DNA from: Flavobacterium sp. LC2016-01
GTDB taxonomy: Bacteria; Bacteroidota; Bacteroidia; Flavobacteriales; Flavobacteriaceae
Assembly: GCF_009711135.1 (NCBI RefSeq)
Contig: NZ_WMIC01000002.1
Location: 124,001 to 188,000, forward strand
Length of the DNA stretch: 64,000 nt
Reading direction: 5' to 3'
Under the pieces are notes generated by a model. The model was not told where the DNA came from. It was given only the letters and a program-made list of their open reading frames with translations, and did not search any database. Made by a program: the position numbers and the translations under genes. This document shows, in pieces, positions 15,988 through 26,436 of the stretch. Every line of letters begins with the position of its first letter. Position 1 is the first letter of the stretch.

Positions 15988-18363
15988 TTATTCTCTTATT
16001 ATTTCAATTTTACGCCTAATTTCATTCCCAGAAGCATCTACAACAGTGATATAATGCGTTCCTGTTGTTGGCGTAATTGGCAGTTCATGGAATGTTTTTG
16101 TGGTGGCTTTATAAACATCATCTACATACCAAAACAATTCTTTATCTCTTTCAGAATACGCTACTTTTAAAATTACCGGTTGCACATTACTATTGAAATC
16201 TTTAGTCAAGTAAATTTTGCTGTTTGTTTTTGGATAAATAAAATCCACTGTTGTGGTTTGCGTTCCTTCACAGCCTTCTTTGAAAGGCGGTAAAGGCAAA
16301 TATTCAATATGCTGACTTTTATAATACCAAGCTATAACCGGAGGCAATACAAACCAATTTTTGGTTACAATATTCTCAATGCTTTCACAGCTGCTGTTTA
16401 CCTGAAATTGTTCTGTTTTATCTAAATGAACCGTTTTATGATACGGACAAACTTTTGTTGATTTTCCTTTTTTAGAAACCCACTGTTTTATTTTCGGACA
16501 GTTTTCTTTTGCCAGATAACCACTTAATCGGCAAACCTCAACTTCTTCCAAATCTTTATACGGAATATCAAACCATCTTTGCCTTGGCAGTAAATTAAAA
16601 ACGTCGAATAAAATTGGTGCGGCGCTGGTAACTCCTGTTAAAGTCGGCCTTCCTTCTCCGGTTGCATTTCCAACCCAAATCCCAACCACATATCTTGAAT
16701 TTGTTCCAATGGCCCACGCATCTCTATTTCCGAAACTTGTTCCGGTTTTCCATGCAATTTTTAAGGAACTGTCATAAAATTTCCATGCTTCGTCTCCTTC
16801 TGGCCTATTAACTTCTTCCATTGCATTATAAGTCAGCCAAATTGATCCTGCACCCAAAATATTCTTTTGATCGGTTTCTGAACCAAAATCGGGCTTGAAA
16901 TCATTTTTATAATTCAATTCCGTAAACTCATTTGTTCTATATTTTGCCTGATTTTTAGTAAAATAATTTAATGTTGAAGATAAATTAGCATACGTTCGGC
17001 ACAAATCCCACAAATTACTTTCGGCACCGCCCAAAATAAGAGACAAACCATAATGATCTGGAGTTTTATTGATATCTCTCAATTTAAATTTCTGGAGTTC
17101 TTCATAGAATTTATTTACGCCAAAATCCTGTAACATCAATACAGCAGGAATATTAAGCGAACGCGACAATGCGCGATGTGCAGGAACAGCTCCATCAAAT
17201 GTCAAATTAAAATTTTGTGGTGTATAACCTGAAATTTGGGTTGGAATATCAGCCACGAGCGTATTTGGCAATAATTCGCCGTCATCTAGCATGGCGCCGT
17301 ACAAAAGCGGTTTTAAAATACTTCCGGTACTTCGCGGTGCATCAATAATATCAACATCTTTTTGGTGATCTGAATCTGCCGGAGCATTCCCAACATAACT
17401 CATTACATTTCTATTTTGAACATCAATTACCAAAATAGCCAGATTATGTACTTCATTTTGCTTGTATTGATTGTAATAATACCTCGCAATTTGATTTACA
17501 CGATTCTGCAATGCATAATCTATCGTTGTCTTCACTCTAGTTCCTTCTTCATTTTTAGCCACTCGCTGCAGTAAATGCGGTGCAATTTGAGGCAAATCAT
17601 ATGGCTTTTGAGGCAAAGGTTCTTCTATAGAAAGTTCGTACGTCTGTTTATCAATAATTCCTTCCTGATGAAGTTTCAATAAAAGTCGGTTGCGTTTTTT
17701 AAGTAATTTTATCTGATTTTTTCCGGGATAAATCAAGCTTGGGGCATTTGGCAACACAGCCAAAACAGCATTCTCTGCCCAAGATAATTGATTGGCCTGA
17801 ACACCAAAATAACGCCAAGAAGCCATTTCTAATCCCACAACATTCCCACCAAATGGTGCGTGCGCCGCATACATCTCCAGAATTTCATCCTTAGAATAAC
17901 CTAATTCTAATCTTGTAGCAAGAATAATTTCGATGATTTTCTCAAAATAAGTTCTGTTTTTCCCTTTTCTGGATAATCGGATAACTTGCTGTGTCAAGGT
18001 GCTTCCGCCTCTGACCACTTTTCCAGCTTTTTTATTCTGTTTAAAAGCATTTACCATCGCTCCCGGATTAAAACCCGGATGTTTGTAGAAATACTCGTCT
18101 TCAAAATAAACGATGCATTTTTTAAATTTATCTGGAACGCTGTCCTGCGCTGGAAATCGCCATTGTCCGTCACGTGCAATTTTAGCTCCCAGTAATTCTC
18201 CTTCTTTGCTTTCAATCACCGTTGAATAAGGCTCTTTGAATAAAGTTCTTGGTATAGAAAAATAGTACAGCAGCAAGAGCAGAAATGCAATTGCCGATTT
18301 TATTTTATTTCTTTTTATCCCGTTTATAATGCGTTGGAAAAACGCTATAAGTTTATTTTTCAA
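15988..18363 (-). CDS. pbpC: Penicillin-binding protein 1C (bifunctional class A PBP)
   Basis: 791 residues: a membrane anchor near residues 20-38, a GT51 glycosyltransferase (EDEYFYKHPGFNPGAM, RGGSTLTQQVIRL), a transpeptidase with the three penicillin-binding motifs SILK, SLN and KTGTS, and a BiPBP_C domain with Cys-rich segment at the end. It polymerises and cross-links peptidoglycan in the periplasm. It is downstream of the alpha-2-macroglobulin gene on the same strand. The pairing is the same as yfhM-pbpC in E. coli and suggests a shared envelope-defence or repair role. Confidence 0.94.
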   Translation of the reverse strand: MKNKLIAFFQRIINGIKRNKIKSAIAFLLLLLYYFSIPRTLFKEPYSTVIESKEGELLGAKIARDGQWRFPAQDSVPDKFKKCIVYFEDEYFYKHPGFNPGAMVNAFKQNKKAGKVVRGGSTLTQQVIRLSRKGKNRTYFEKIIEIILATRLELGYSKDEILEMYAAHAPFGGNVVGLEMASWRYFGVQANQLSWAENAVLAVLPNAPSLIYPGKNQIKLLKKRNRLLLKLHQEGIIDKQTYELSIEEPLPQKPYDLPQIAPHLLQRVAKNEEGTRVKTTIDYALQNRVNQIARYYYNQYKQNEVHNLAILVIDVQNRNVMSYVGNAPADSDHQKDVDIIDAPRSTGSILKPLLYGAMLDDGELLPNTLVADIPTQISGYTPQNFNLTFDGAVPAHRALSRSLNIPAVLMLQDFGVNKFYEELQKFKLRDINKTPDHYGLSLILGGAESNLWDLCRTYANLSSTLNYFTKNQAKYRTNEFTELNYKNDFKPDFGSETDQKNILGAGSIWLTYNAMEEVNRPEGDEAWKFYDSSLKIAWKTGTSFGNRDAWAIGTNSRYVVGIWVGNATGEGRPTLTGVTSAAPILFDVFNLLPRQRWFDIPYKDLEEVEVCRLSGYLAKENCPKIKQWVSKKGKSTKVCPYHKTVHLDKTEQFQVNSSCESIENIVTKNWFVLPPVIAWYYKSQHIEYLPLPPFKEGCEGTQTTTVDFIYPKTNSKIYLTKDFNSNVQPVILKVAYSERDKELFWYVDDVYKATTKTFHELPITPTTGTHYITVVDASGNEIRRKIEIIRE

Positions 18364-18419
18364 TGCTGATTATTTTACCGCAAAGGCGCTAAGTTATTCG
18401 CTAAGTCCGCTAAGTTTTT

Positions 18420-18492
18420 TTTCACGCAGATTTAGCAGATTATGGCAGATTTTCTTTTTTGATCCGCTAAAAACTGCTAAATCTGCGTGAAA
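18420..18492. repeat. CACGCAGATTTAGCAG inverted repeat
   Basis: 19-bp perfect arms (18420-18438 with 18474-18492, TTTCACGCAGATTTAGCAG). Just before it, 18378-18416 has words of CGCTAAGT type, similar to 52252-52270. It lies between the macroglobulin gene and pbpC and could attenuate pbpC. Confidence 0.75.
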
Positions 18493-18494
18493 CT

Positions 18495-21400
18495 TTATTT
18501 CACCACCTCAACCCAGAATCCTTTTGTTCTCGCTAAGAAAGTGTTATCATACATGGCTTCACATTGCAATCCTGGCAAATAATAATTCCCTAAATACGAT
18601 GCATTTAACAGAATTCGGAAAACTTTGGTTTCTCTGGATTTCATTCCGAAGTAGAAATTAGTTCTGTCGTCACGAATATCAATATAATCAGCAGTATTAT
18701 TAACTGCGTCTCCATAATCGGTAAAACGGGTATTTACAATTTCGAATCCAGAAGGTAGAATCTGAGATAATGCAACATTCTGAACACTTTCATTTCTTTG
18801 GTTTTTAATGGTAACCTCAGCAATAAATTCTGTTCCCTGATTAATTTTTGAAACATTGATCACACTTCCTTTTCTGTTTTTGAAAACAATAGAAGCCGAA
18901 ACATCAGTTTGAACAGCATTTTCCTGTCCAATTGGCAATATTCCTGTATTTAACACACGAACATAAACTGTATTATTTTTAATGTTTTTCAACGTAATAC
19001 TATTTGTTCCGCTTGCAGTAGGCAAACTGCGGTCAGCGATTGTTTTTTGAGTGTTTATCGTTTCTCCCTTGCCGTTTTTACTAAACTGAATATTGATTCC
19101 TTTTGGACCATTACCTATTGCAAATTTCGACATCGAATACAAACAATAAGCCGTAGTCTGTGTGCTCATCCATTGATTCGCTGACATTTCTTTAGCTAAT
19201 TTTGTAGCCGTTGTAAATGCTTTTTGTTTTTGTCCCAAAAGCAGTAATGTTTCTAAAGCCATTGCACGGTTTCTTTCACTAGAGCCATAATAGTAATAAC
19301 TATATCCATCTGAATCGCCTTCAATACTTGTTGACAAGAACAAACTTTGTCCAGCCGATTTTTGACCTGCTAAAACATAAGCAGCCGCCAATCGAAGTTT
19401 ACTTTCGTTCGAAATTCCTTTTGTTTCACGCAATCTGTTCATTGACGATAAATCGGCGTTTCCTGCTAAAGCCAGAGTATATAATCTATAAGCTTGAGCC
19501 AGATCGTTGCCATATTTAGGTTCAAAACGCCATTGTTTTGCTTCTTTTTGCTGATAGGAAAGCCATTTTGATTTGAAATTAATTGGAAGGACATATCCTT
19601 TTTTCTCGGCTTCAATTAAGAAATGTCCAGCGTAAGATGTTCCCCAGTCATCTGCTATTGCATTTCCTTGCCAATACGGCATCCCACCATTAGACAATTG
19701 GAAATTTCCTAGTCTTGCAATTCCTGCTGTAACATTCTTTTGAATTAATCCTTTACGAACAGCGTCAATATCAGCAACATCTCCTAAATACAATTGTGGG
19801 AAAACAGACGAAGTTGTCTGCTCAACACAGCCATGCGGATACTGAATTAAAAACTGCATTCTTCCGTTCAAATTCATTGAAGGCATTGACGAAACTTCTA
19901 ATCTGGCTTTATTGCTTCCGGCTACTCCAAATGTTTTCCACGAAAGTGTTTTTGTACTGTTTGGAGCCAAAATAACATCCGTAAAAGTACTTGTAACCGG
20001 ATTCGGATTTGTCATGTCAATTTCGACATCATAACTTGATTTTTCATTTCCCGAAGTTGCGATAACCTGAACTTTTGCTATTCCTGTTGCTGCACCAACG
20101 ACCAAATTAAAATAGGCCATTTTTTCGTCAGGCGAAGTAAAACTTAATGATTGTGTTGCGCTTCCCATTACTTTTAAACCATTACTAGTTTTAATCTGAA
20201 CCGAAACATTTTTAATATTATTCTCTGTTGCAAAAACAGTAACCGGAATTGTTACTTTTTCTGAAGGCGAAATTTTTCTCGGCAACGATGCCAAAACCAT
20301 CAACGGACTTTTAACTGGAGTTGCTTTTTCAACACTTCCGTAAGCGCTTGTATTTGCATCACCAGCGACAACCATAGTTCTCACAGAACCAATGTATTTT
20401 GGCAATTTTAACTGATGCGATTTTGTTTGTCCTTTTTCTAATTTAAATGGTCCGTAATACAATACAACTGGCTTAAAGCGGTTTGCTTTTTTAGCTTTCC
20501 CGCCTCCTAAATCCTGATCTCCACCAATACTGAAAATTTGATTTATTTTTCCGCCGTAAGCACCAATGACATCATCATAAACGTCCCAAGTTTTTACTCC
20601 TAAAGCTTCACGAACATAAAAACTGTCCCAGGCATTAGGTGTTTTAAAACGAGTTAAATCCAAAAGCCCTTCATCAACAACGGCAATTGTATACGTCATT
20701 TCTTTACCTGATTTCTCTCCCACTTTTACCGTAAACGGCTGTTCTGGTTTCAAAACATCCGGCATATTAATAGTTGGTGCCTGAATCGTGTTTTTGTCTA
20801 CAACTTCAATCGGAACAATTCCATACATACGAATTGGCGAATCATTTTTAGTTGATGCATGAGGCTGTAATAATGTAATATTAAAATACACATTTGGCGC
20901 CATCGCTCCGGTAATTGGAACTTCAACTTTTGTTTCTCCCTGTTTTGTTTTTGCCCAAAGTGTCTGAACCACTTTTGATCCATTTTCGATTGAAATCAAA
21001 GCGCGTCCGCCTTCACTTGAAGGAAAAGAAATTTGTGCTTTTTCACCAACGGCATAGTTCTTTTTATCAGTAGAAAACACCAGCATATTAGCTGTAGAAG
21101 CATCTCTGTTTCGCGTTTTTCCAGACCAGATTGGCCAGTCAATATTTACCGTTAAAGCTGTTGCGTGTCCATCTGCAGTATCTGAAACACGAATTAAATA
21201 ACGTCCCCACTCTTCATCGGTTAAAGAAAACTGAACACTTCCTTTTCCACTTGAATCCGTATTTACTACAAAGGTTTTATACGAAGTTGTAGCATTCGAT
21301 GAATTATAATTTGATAAATTATCGCTTGAAGCATCCCACCACCAGCGCCAGTCTACTTTAAACACTTTTACTTCTAAGTTTCGTACTGATTTTGGTCTTC

Positions 21401-24164
21401 CGTTTTCATCAACTGTAACAATATCAAAACGATTATTCGTTCTGGTTTCAAGCATATTGTATTTGTTTAATTCTGGAGATTTAATTCCGACATACGTTTT
21501 ATACGGAGAATAAGTGGTTGACATAACATCAGTACTAAAATCACCTCCTTCTTCATACACTTTTGTGATGAACGAAGCGCGAAGCATTCCCGGCGCCTGA
21601 CCTTGCAATTTTGGCTGAATATTTACCGATGCTTTTCCGTTTTCATTTAATTTTCCGGAGAAAACATTAATTTCTTCGGTGCTGAATTGACGTACCAAAT
21701 CATCAAAACTATATTTCTCATAACCTTTGAATGTTGTTGCTTGTTGCGAAAATTTAGCCTGCATTTCTACATTTAAATTTTTAGCAATCGCACCGTGAAG
21801 CCAAGTCACTTCAAGATTATCGGTATTAGGATAAGATGAAGAAAGGGTTTTTCTGGTAAACGTATTTTTGATTTTTAAACGGTTTGGTTTAATCGTTTCA
21901 ATCTTGATGCTTTTATAAAATTTTGCTCCGCCAACACTTACCATCGCTTCCCAATTTCCTGTTGGTGCATCTTGATTTGTAGGAACCGTGAAAGCATAAT
22001 GATTTAGTTCATTTGTTTTTTGAACTGTTTGATAAACCGTTTTTCCGTTCGGGTCATTTAATCTGAATTTAATTGGATGTGATTTTGGCAATTTGTTAGA
22101 GGCATCATTTAAAATGAAAGACAAATACAAATTATCGCCCGGACGCCAAACGCCTCGTTCTCCATAAATAAATCCTTTTAAGCCTTTTTGAAGCGTCTCC
22201 CCAGCAACATCAAAATTACTCACGGACAACGAAAGTCCGTCATCAAGTTTTACATAAGTGGATTGCTGGCCCAAAGTTACAATTGCAAAATAAGCGAATT
22301 TATCCAGTTGAAAAGATGCAATTCCTTCACTGCTGGTTGCTTGCGTTCCTATTTTTTGTTGTTGAAAATTGTATAAATCAATTCTTGCATTCGAAACTGG
22401 TTCTGTCGTAACAATATTGTTTACAGCAAACACATACGATTTATTTTCTCCTCGTTTAGCAATAACACCCAAATCTGTTGCTAAAATATTGGTTGTTATT
22501 TTAGAGTTGTAATAATACGAACTTGAACAAGGATCTTGGCTTTCTCTCCACTCATAATCATCATAATAATAATCGTCGTACGAGTTGCCGCTGTAGTTTA
22601 CGTCATTTTCATCAACCTCTTCTTCCTCTTCATCGTTTTCATCGCCGTCTGAAGTTGCACATTTATAAAGTGAATATTTCTTTTTAAAGAGAAATTCAAC
22701 TCTATAAATCGCTCCCGGTTCTGGAGTAATTAATTTGGATAAATCCAATGCAAAAGTGTTCCATTTACTCGGATTTATAAGTTTGCTTTCAATTAAATTC
22801 AGTGTTGTTTTTGCGACAGGCTGTGCGACTTTCTTAAGATTTTGGCCTCCGTTTAATTCATTGTATTGAAGAAACTGCAAGATATTATTCTTGTAGATTT
22901 TATAAACTTTCACATCAACAGCGCTCAAGTTTACTGCTTCAAAATTTAATTTCAAATTGTTTGAACTTGGCAGAATTGTTCCATTTTTAATAAAGCGGAC
23001 ATTGGGTTTTATCTGATCAAAAGAAATTTTCTCGGTAAAGTTCGCCTCCAGTTTTTTGCCGTATTGGCTCTCAATTCCCTGAAAAACCTCAAGCGTCAAA
23101 TCTCCAACGACAATCTCATCAGAAGCTGTTTCTTCATTTTGAACCACTTCTACAGGTTCATCTACTACCGCGGCAGCACTATCTACAACAACTGCTGCAG
23201 AATCTACCAATGAAACTGCTGTTTCTTCTACAGCAACCGGATTCGGCTTTTCTTTTTTAGCTTCCTTTTCATTATTAAAATAAACTTTCAACAGATTTCC
23301 TTGCGTAGAAAATTTTAAATTATTGGTATTTTGAATTGAAACTAGACCTTTAAAGTCCTGGCCTTTTTCCAGAGGTTCTGAGAAATTAATCGAAACCGAT
23401 TGATTATTTCCATCTGGAACTTCAACTTTTATGATCTTAAATTCGTTTATGTTAGTAATCGGGAAATCGATTTGTCCTTTCTGATCAATATCAAAATCGC
23501 TTCCATCGTATAAAATTTCAAGATTTGATGCTTCAGAATAACGTTGAATACTATCAATGATGAAATTGAATTCTTTGCCGAATCCTGATTTTTTCTCAAA
23601 CTTAACTTTAAGATTATTTCCTTTTTGTTTTGCTAAAACTAATTTCTTAGCAGTTTCAACATCAATATTATCAGCCGTTTTTAAAACACAGTTCAAATAT
23701 TGATATTCTTTACTGTACGACTGAATATCGGCAGTATTGATAGTAAAATCCTGTTTTATTGTTTTGACTGTAAAGTTGAATTCAGAAAGTGCCGCCTCTT
23801 TCTCTTTCGGAAGTGTAATAAGTTTATTCAACTTCAAAGTCACCTGATATTCTGTACCAGGCTTCAGCTTTTTTTCTGGAATAAAAGCAATTGTATTTGG
23901 CGAAAGCGCCACCACTTTTCCGTCAACGCTTGGCGAAATATCAAATAAATCGCTGTCTAAAACCTGATTGGCTTTCCACTCTTTTTTATCAAAAGCCAAA
24001 ACCACCCTAATATCTGATTCCGACGAGACTATTCCCCCTGTGAAACTGACTATATACTCTTTAAATAATGAAAAATCAGAATTGAAATCGGCTGCTGATT
24101 TTCTGCCGCAAGATTGAAAAATAAAAAACACACAAAACACGAGAACTAATCCTTTTGCTTTCAC
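18495..24164 (-). CDS. Bacterial alpha-2-macroglobulin lipoprotein with thioester motif
   Basis: An 1889-residue giant lipoprotein (lipobox FIFQSC, Cys19). The order is an N-terminal Ig-like region, successive MG domains, the bait region and A2M domain, then the thioester domain with PHGCVEQTT near residue 1445 (CxEQ retained) and a terpenoid-cyclase-like alpha-barrel and C-terminal receptor-like domain. Such proteins trap invading proteases in the periplasm by covalent linkage. Two low-complexity insertions are odd: Ala/Val/Glu-rich near 315-350 and an Asp/Glu/Tyr tract near 505-545. It is paired with pbpC downstream, as in enterobacteria. Confidence 0.93.
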   Translation of the reverse strand: MKAKGLVLVFCVFFIFQSCGRKSAADFNSDFSLFKEYIVSFTGGIVSSESDIRVVLAFDKKEWKANQVLDSDLFDISPSVDGKVVALSPNTIAFIPEKKLKPGTEYQVTLKLNKLITLPKEKEAALSEFNFTVKTIKQDFTINTADIQSYSKEYQYLNCVLKTADNIDVETAKKLVLAKQKGNNLKVKFEKKSGFGKEFNFIIDSIQRYSEASNLEILYDGSDFDIDQKGQIDFPITNINEFKIIKVEVPDGNNQSVSINFSEPLEKGQDFKGLVSIQNTNNLKFSTQGNLLKVYFNNEKEAKKEKPNPVAVEETAVSLVDSAAVVVDSAAAVVDEPVEVVQNEETASDEIVVGDLTLEVFQGIESQYGKKLEANFTEKISFDQIKPNVRFIKNGTILPSSNNLKLNFEAVNLSAVDVKVYKIYKNNILQFLQYNELNGGQNLKKVAQPVAKTTLNLIESKLINPSKWNTFALDLSKLITPEPGAIYRVEFLFKKKYSLYKCATSDGDENDEEEEEVDENDVNYSGNSYDDYYYDDYEWRESQDPCSSSYYYNSKITTNILATDLGVIAKRGENKSYVFAVNNIVTTEPVSNARIDLYNFQQQKIGTQATSSEGIASFQLDKFAYFAIVTLGQQSTYVKLDDGLSLSVSNFDVAGETLQKGLKGFIYGERGVWRPGDNLYLSFILNDASNKLPKSHPIKFRLNDPNGKTVYQTVQKTNELNHYAFTVPTNQDAPTGNWEAMVSVGGAKFYKSIKIETIKPNRLKIKNTFTRKTLSSSYPNTDNLEVTWLHGAIAKNLNVEMQAKFSQQATTFKGYEKYSFDDLVRQFSTEEINVFSGKLNENGKASVNIQPKLQGQAPGMLRASFITKVYEEGGDFSTDVMSTTYSPYKTYVGIKSPELNKYNMLETRTNNRFDIVTVDENGRPKSVRNLEVKVFKVDWRWWWDASSDNLSNYNSSNATTSYKTFVVNTDSSGKGSVQFSLTDEEWGRYLIRVSDTADGHATALTVNIDWPIWSGKTRNRDASTANMLVFSTDKKNYAVGEKAQISFPSSEGGRALISIENGSKVVQTLWAKTKQGETKVEVPITGAMAPNVYFNITLLQPHASTKNDSPIRMYGIVPIEVVDKNTIQAPTINMPDVLKPEQPFTVKVGEKSGKEMTYTIAVVDEGLLDLTRFKTPNAWDSFYVREALGVKTWDVYDDVIGAYGGKINQIFSIGGDQDLGGGKAKKANRFKPVVLYYGPFKLEKGQTKSHQLKLPKYIGSVRTMVVAGDANTSAYGSVEKATPVKSPLMVLASLPRKISPSEKVTIPVTVFATENNIKNVSVQIKTSNGLKVMGSATQSLSFTSPDEKMAYFNLVVGAATGIAKVQVIATSGNEKSSYDVEIDMTNPNPVTSTFTDVILAPNSTKTLSWKTFGVAGSNKARLEVSSMPSMNLNGRMQFLIQYPHGCVEQTTSSVFPQLYLGDVADIDAVRKGLIQKNVTAGIARLGNFQLSNGGMPYWQGNAIADDWGTSYAGHFLIEAEKKGYVLPINFKSKWLSYQQKEAKQWRFEPKYGNDLAQAYRLYTLALAGNADLSSMNRLRETKGISNESKLRLAAAYVLAGQKSAGQSLFLSTSIEGDSDGYSYYYYGSSERNRAMALETLLLLGQKQKAFTTATKLAKEMSANQWMSTQTTAYCLYSMSKFAIGNGPKGINIQFSKNGKGETINTQKTIADRSLPTASGTNSITLKNIKNNTVYVRVLNTGILPIGQENAVQTDVSASIVFKNRKGSVINVSKINQGTEFIAEVTIKNQRNESVQNVALSQILPSGFEIVNTRFTDYGDAVNNTADYIDIRDDRTNFYFGMKSRETKVFRILLNASYLGNYYLPGLQCEAMYDNTFLARTKGFWVEVVK

Positions 24165-24396
24165 TTTTATTTAGAGTTAATGGGTTACAATTTTTAGGAA
24201 ATCAGAGAACATTTTAACATTTGACAGTTACATCCTATAACTATCAAATAATAAATATATTGTAGTAAATATAAAATATTTTCCGCGCTCTTTTAAGAAG
24301 AAATTTCTCTAGTAAAACATTTAACTTTTGTTGAAGTTTTTTATCAAATCATACCAAAATATAATATCTTGCTAAAGCATTTAATTTAGTTAATTT

Positions 24397-24909
24397 ATGT
24401 CTCAATACTCCTCGGAAAGTGAATTTATAATAAAGTACAAATCATTTGTCATTCGTGCGTTAGCGGTAGTTACTTTTTTTATCGCAATATCTTTTGCTGA
24501 TTTTTTTCTTTTGCCAACAACAAAAGCTAATGATATTATAATTTCTTATTCGACAAGAGAAGTAAAAGGCAAAAGCATTTCTTACCATTTTTTCACAAAA
24601 AAAGGATTCACTTTTACAACTGAAAAATATGTTGTTGATGACGCTGATATAGCAATTGAATACTCACTGCTTTTTAAAAGTGTTACAAATGTTAAGTCAA
24701 AAAATAAGGATTACACTAAACTACTTGTCAATGGTTTAAGTCCAAAAGGAATTCAATTTTACTTTTTTCTCGTATTACTTTTTTCAATAGCGATCAGTTT
24801 GAAGATACTTCTTTCTGAAAAACAATTTACTGAAAACGCATTTTACAATATAATTTGTTTTAATGGTTTTATGGTGTTTTTATGCTTTTATATGTTTTAT
24901 TTATTTTAG
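24397..24909 (+). CDS. Hypothetical membrane protein
   Basis: 170 residues with three hydrophobic segments (about 18-40, 117-138, 148-170) and a hydrophilic, beta-like loop of 75 residues between the first and second, probably periplasmic. I recognise no family. The 231-base upstream region is AT-rich with no clear promoter. The gene is convergent with tadA, 12 bases apart, and is bordered upstream by the divergent macroglobulin gene. Confidence 0.6.
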   Translation: MSQYSSESEFIIKYKSFVIRALAVVTFFIAISFADFFLLPTTKANDIIISYSTREVKGKSISYHFFTKKGFTFTTEKYVVDDADIAIEYSLLFKSVTNVKSKNKDYTKLLVNGLSPKGIQFYFFLVLLFSIAISLKILLSEKQFTENAFYNIICFNGFMVFLCFYMFYLF

Positions 24910-24921
24910 AAAAAAACTAGC

Positions 24922-25365
24922 CTACTTCCGTCTTTCAAGAAAAAAACGTTTCATTAAATCAGCCGCTTCATTTGCCATAACTCCAGAAACAACGGTAGTT
25001 TTAGGATGCAGTTTAGTTCCCATAGCAATAAAGCCACGCTGTTCGTCGCGTGCGCCAAAAACAATTTTTGAAATTTGGCTCCAATACAGCGCACCTGCAC
25101 ACATTTGGCAAGGTTCAAGCGTTACATAAAGTGTGCAATCCTTTAAATATTTCCCGCCAAGGAAATTTGCCGCCGCAGTAATGGACTGCATTTCGGCATG
25201 AGCGGTAACGTCGTTCAGCAATTCAGTTAAATTATGACTTCTTGCAATAACTTTATCAGCAACAACAACAATGGCTCCAACAGGAATTTCGCCTTTATCA
25301 AAAGCCATTTCAGCTTCTTGCAAAGCTTTTTTCATAAAATATTCGTCGGTGAAAGGATTTATCAT
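24922..25365 (-). CDS. tadA: tRNA-specific adenosine deaminase (TadA-type nucleoside deaminase)
   Basis: 147-residue zinc cytidine-deaminase-fold enzyme. The HAE motif (VTAHAEMQSI) supplies the zinc histidine and catalytic glutamate, and PCQMC the two zinc cysteines (LEPCQMCAGAL). TadA converts A34 to inosine in tRNA-Arg(ACG). The N-terminus DEYFMKKALQEAEMA and overall length fit TadA better than guanine deaminase. It is divergent from the first TonB-like paralogue, 59 bases away. Confidence 0.9.
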   Translation of the reverse strand: MINPFTDEYFMKKALQEAEMAFDKGEIPVGAIVVVADKVIARSHNLTELLNDVTAHAEMQSITAAANFLGGKYLKDCTLYVTLEPCQMCAGALYWSQISKIVFGARDEQRGFIAMGTKLHPKTTVVSGVMANEAADLMKRFFLERRK

Positions 25366-25392
25366 AAGTGCAAAAATAAGGTTTTGAAATAA

Positions 25393-25424
25393 TTTTTATT
25401 ACATTTAATTTCTGATATCTGAAT
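25393..25424 (+). promoter_or_regulatory. Duplicated leader of TonB-like paralogue 1
   Basis: These 32 bases directly before the start codon recur at 26437-26468 with a single difference (G25414/A26458). The upstream region was therefore duplicated with the gene; any cis control is shared. Confidence 0.6.
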
Positions 25425-26390
25425 ATGGAAAGAAAATACAAAATAACAATTCCGGAACCATGCCATGAAAATTGGGACGAAATGACGCCAAATGAAAATG
25501 GCCGATTTTGTATAAGCTGTTCTAAAACCGTTGTTGATTTTACTTTGATGCTTCCTAATGAAATTCAGCATTTTTTTGTTCAAAATCAAAACAATAAAAT
25601 TTGTGGAAGATTTAAAAAATCACAATTAGATACTATTATAATTCAAATTCCGAGTGCCGTTTTATATTCACAAACGCATTATCACAAAATGTTTTTATTG
25701 GCATTGTTTATTGCTATGGGAACTACTTTGTTTAGCTGTCAGGATAAAGATGGAAATAAACAAAAGATCGACAAAGTTGAAGTAATTGAAGATTCTTTGG
25801 TTACAAAAACTCCTCATAAAGAAGAGATTGCAGTAAGCAATGATACAACTCCAGAAACAAAATATACAAAACGCAAAAGTCGTTCACTACTCAAAAAAGA
25901 AAAATTCTTTTCCTTCACAGAAACAAAACCCGCAGAAACAATGCCTTACGCTGAAATTTATGAAGACACTACAGTTTATGGAGGCGTAGGGATTGATGTT
26001 TTACCTGATTATCCGGGGGGAATTGAACTATTTTATGATGTTTTGAGAAAAGAATTCAAAATCCCTAAAGATTTAAAAAAATCAACCGGAGTAATTAAAA
26101 TGTCATTTGTGATTGAAAAAAATGGAAGTTTAGATGATGTCAAAATAATTGAAGACCTTGGTTTTGGAACTGGGGAAGAAGCAAAACGGGTTCTCGAAAA
26201 ATCCAGAAATTGGACTCCGGGCGAAACCATGGGAAAGAAAGTTAGAACTTATTACAATCTACCTATCACACTTGAACTCGACACTTTGAATCCGGAAAAA
26301 AGAAAAAGAAAATTTTCAAAAATTACCTCCATGCAAATTTTTAAAACCGGAGAGAGTAAGGAAGAAACAGAATTAAATTTAAGTCAATAA
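25425..26390 (+). CDS. TonB-C protein with N-terminal Cys-rich domain, paralogue 1
   Basis: 321 residues. Residues 1-65 form a compact domain with C13-H14, C29-x2-C32 and C60 (PEPCHENW, GRFCISCSK, KICGRF), likely zinc-binding. A hydrophobic helix (89-104) ends in TLFSC, a lipobox-like Cys105. A charged linker then leads to a TonB C-terminal domain (about 195-275: DYPGGIELFYDV, FVIEKNGSLDDVKI, NWTPGETMGKKV). Topology would be N-terminus in the cytosol and TonB domain in the periplasm. It is the first of three adjacent paralogues. An Arg/Lys-rich extension of about 40 residues follows the TonB domain only here. Function unknown. Confidence 0.75.
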   Translation: MERKYKITIPEPCHENWDEMTPNENGRFCISCSKTVVDFTLMLPNEIQHFFVQNQNNKICGRFKKSQLDTIIIQIPSAVLYSQTHYHKMFLLALFIAMGTTLFSCQDKDGNKQKIDKVEVIEDSLVTKTPHKEEIAVSNDTTPETKYTKRKSRSLLKKEKFFSFTETKPAETMPYAEIYEDTTVYGGVGIDVLPDYPGGIELFYDVLRKEFKIPKDLKKSTGVIKMSFVIEKNGSLDDVKIIEDLGFGTGEEAKRVLEKSRNWTPGETMGKKVRTYYNLPITLELDTLNPEKRKRKFSKITSMQIFKTGESKEETELNLSQ

Positions 26391-26436
26391 ATAATTGCTC
26401 CCAATACGTTTTAAAAATCAATTAATTGGTATGTAT

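Noticed and set aside
24922-25365. Guanine deaminase instead of TadA
   Set aside because: Size and N-terminus fit TadA better, although the zinc motifs alone would not separate the two.
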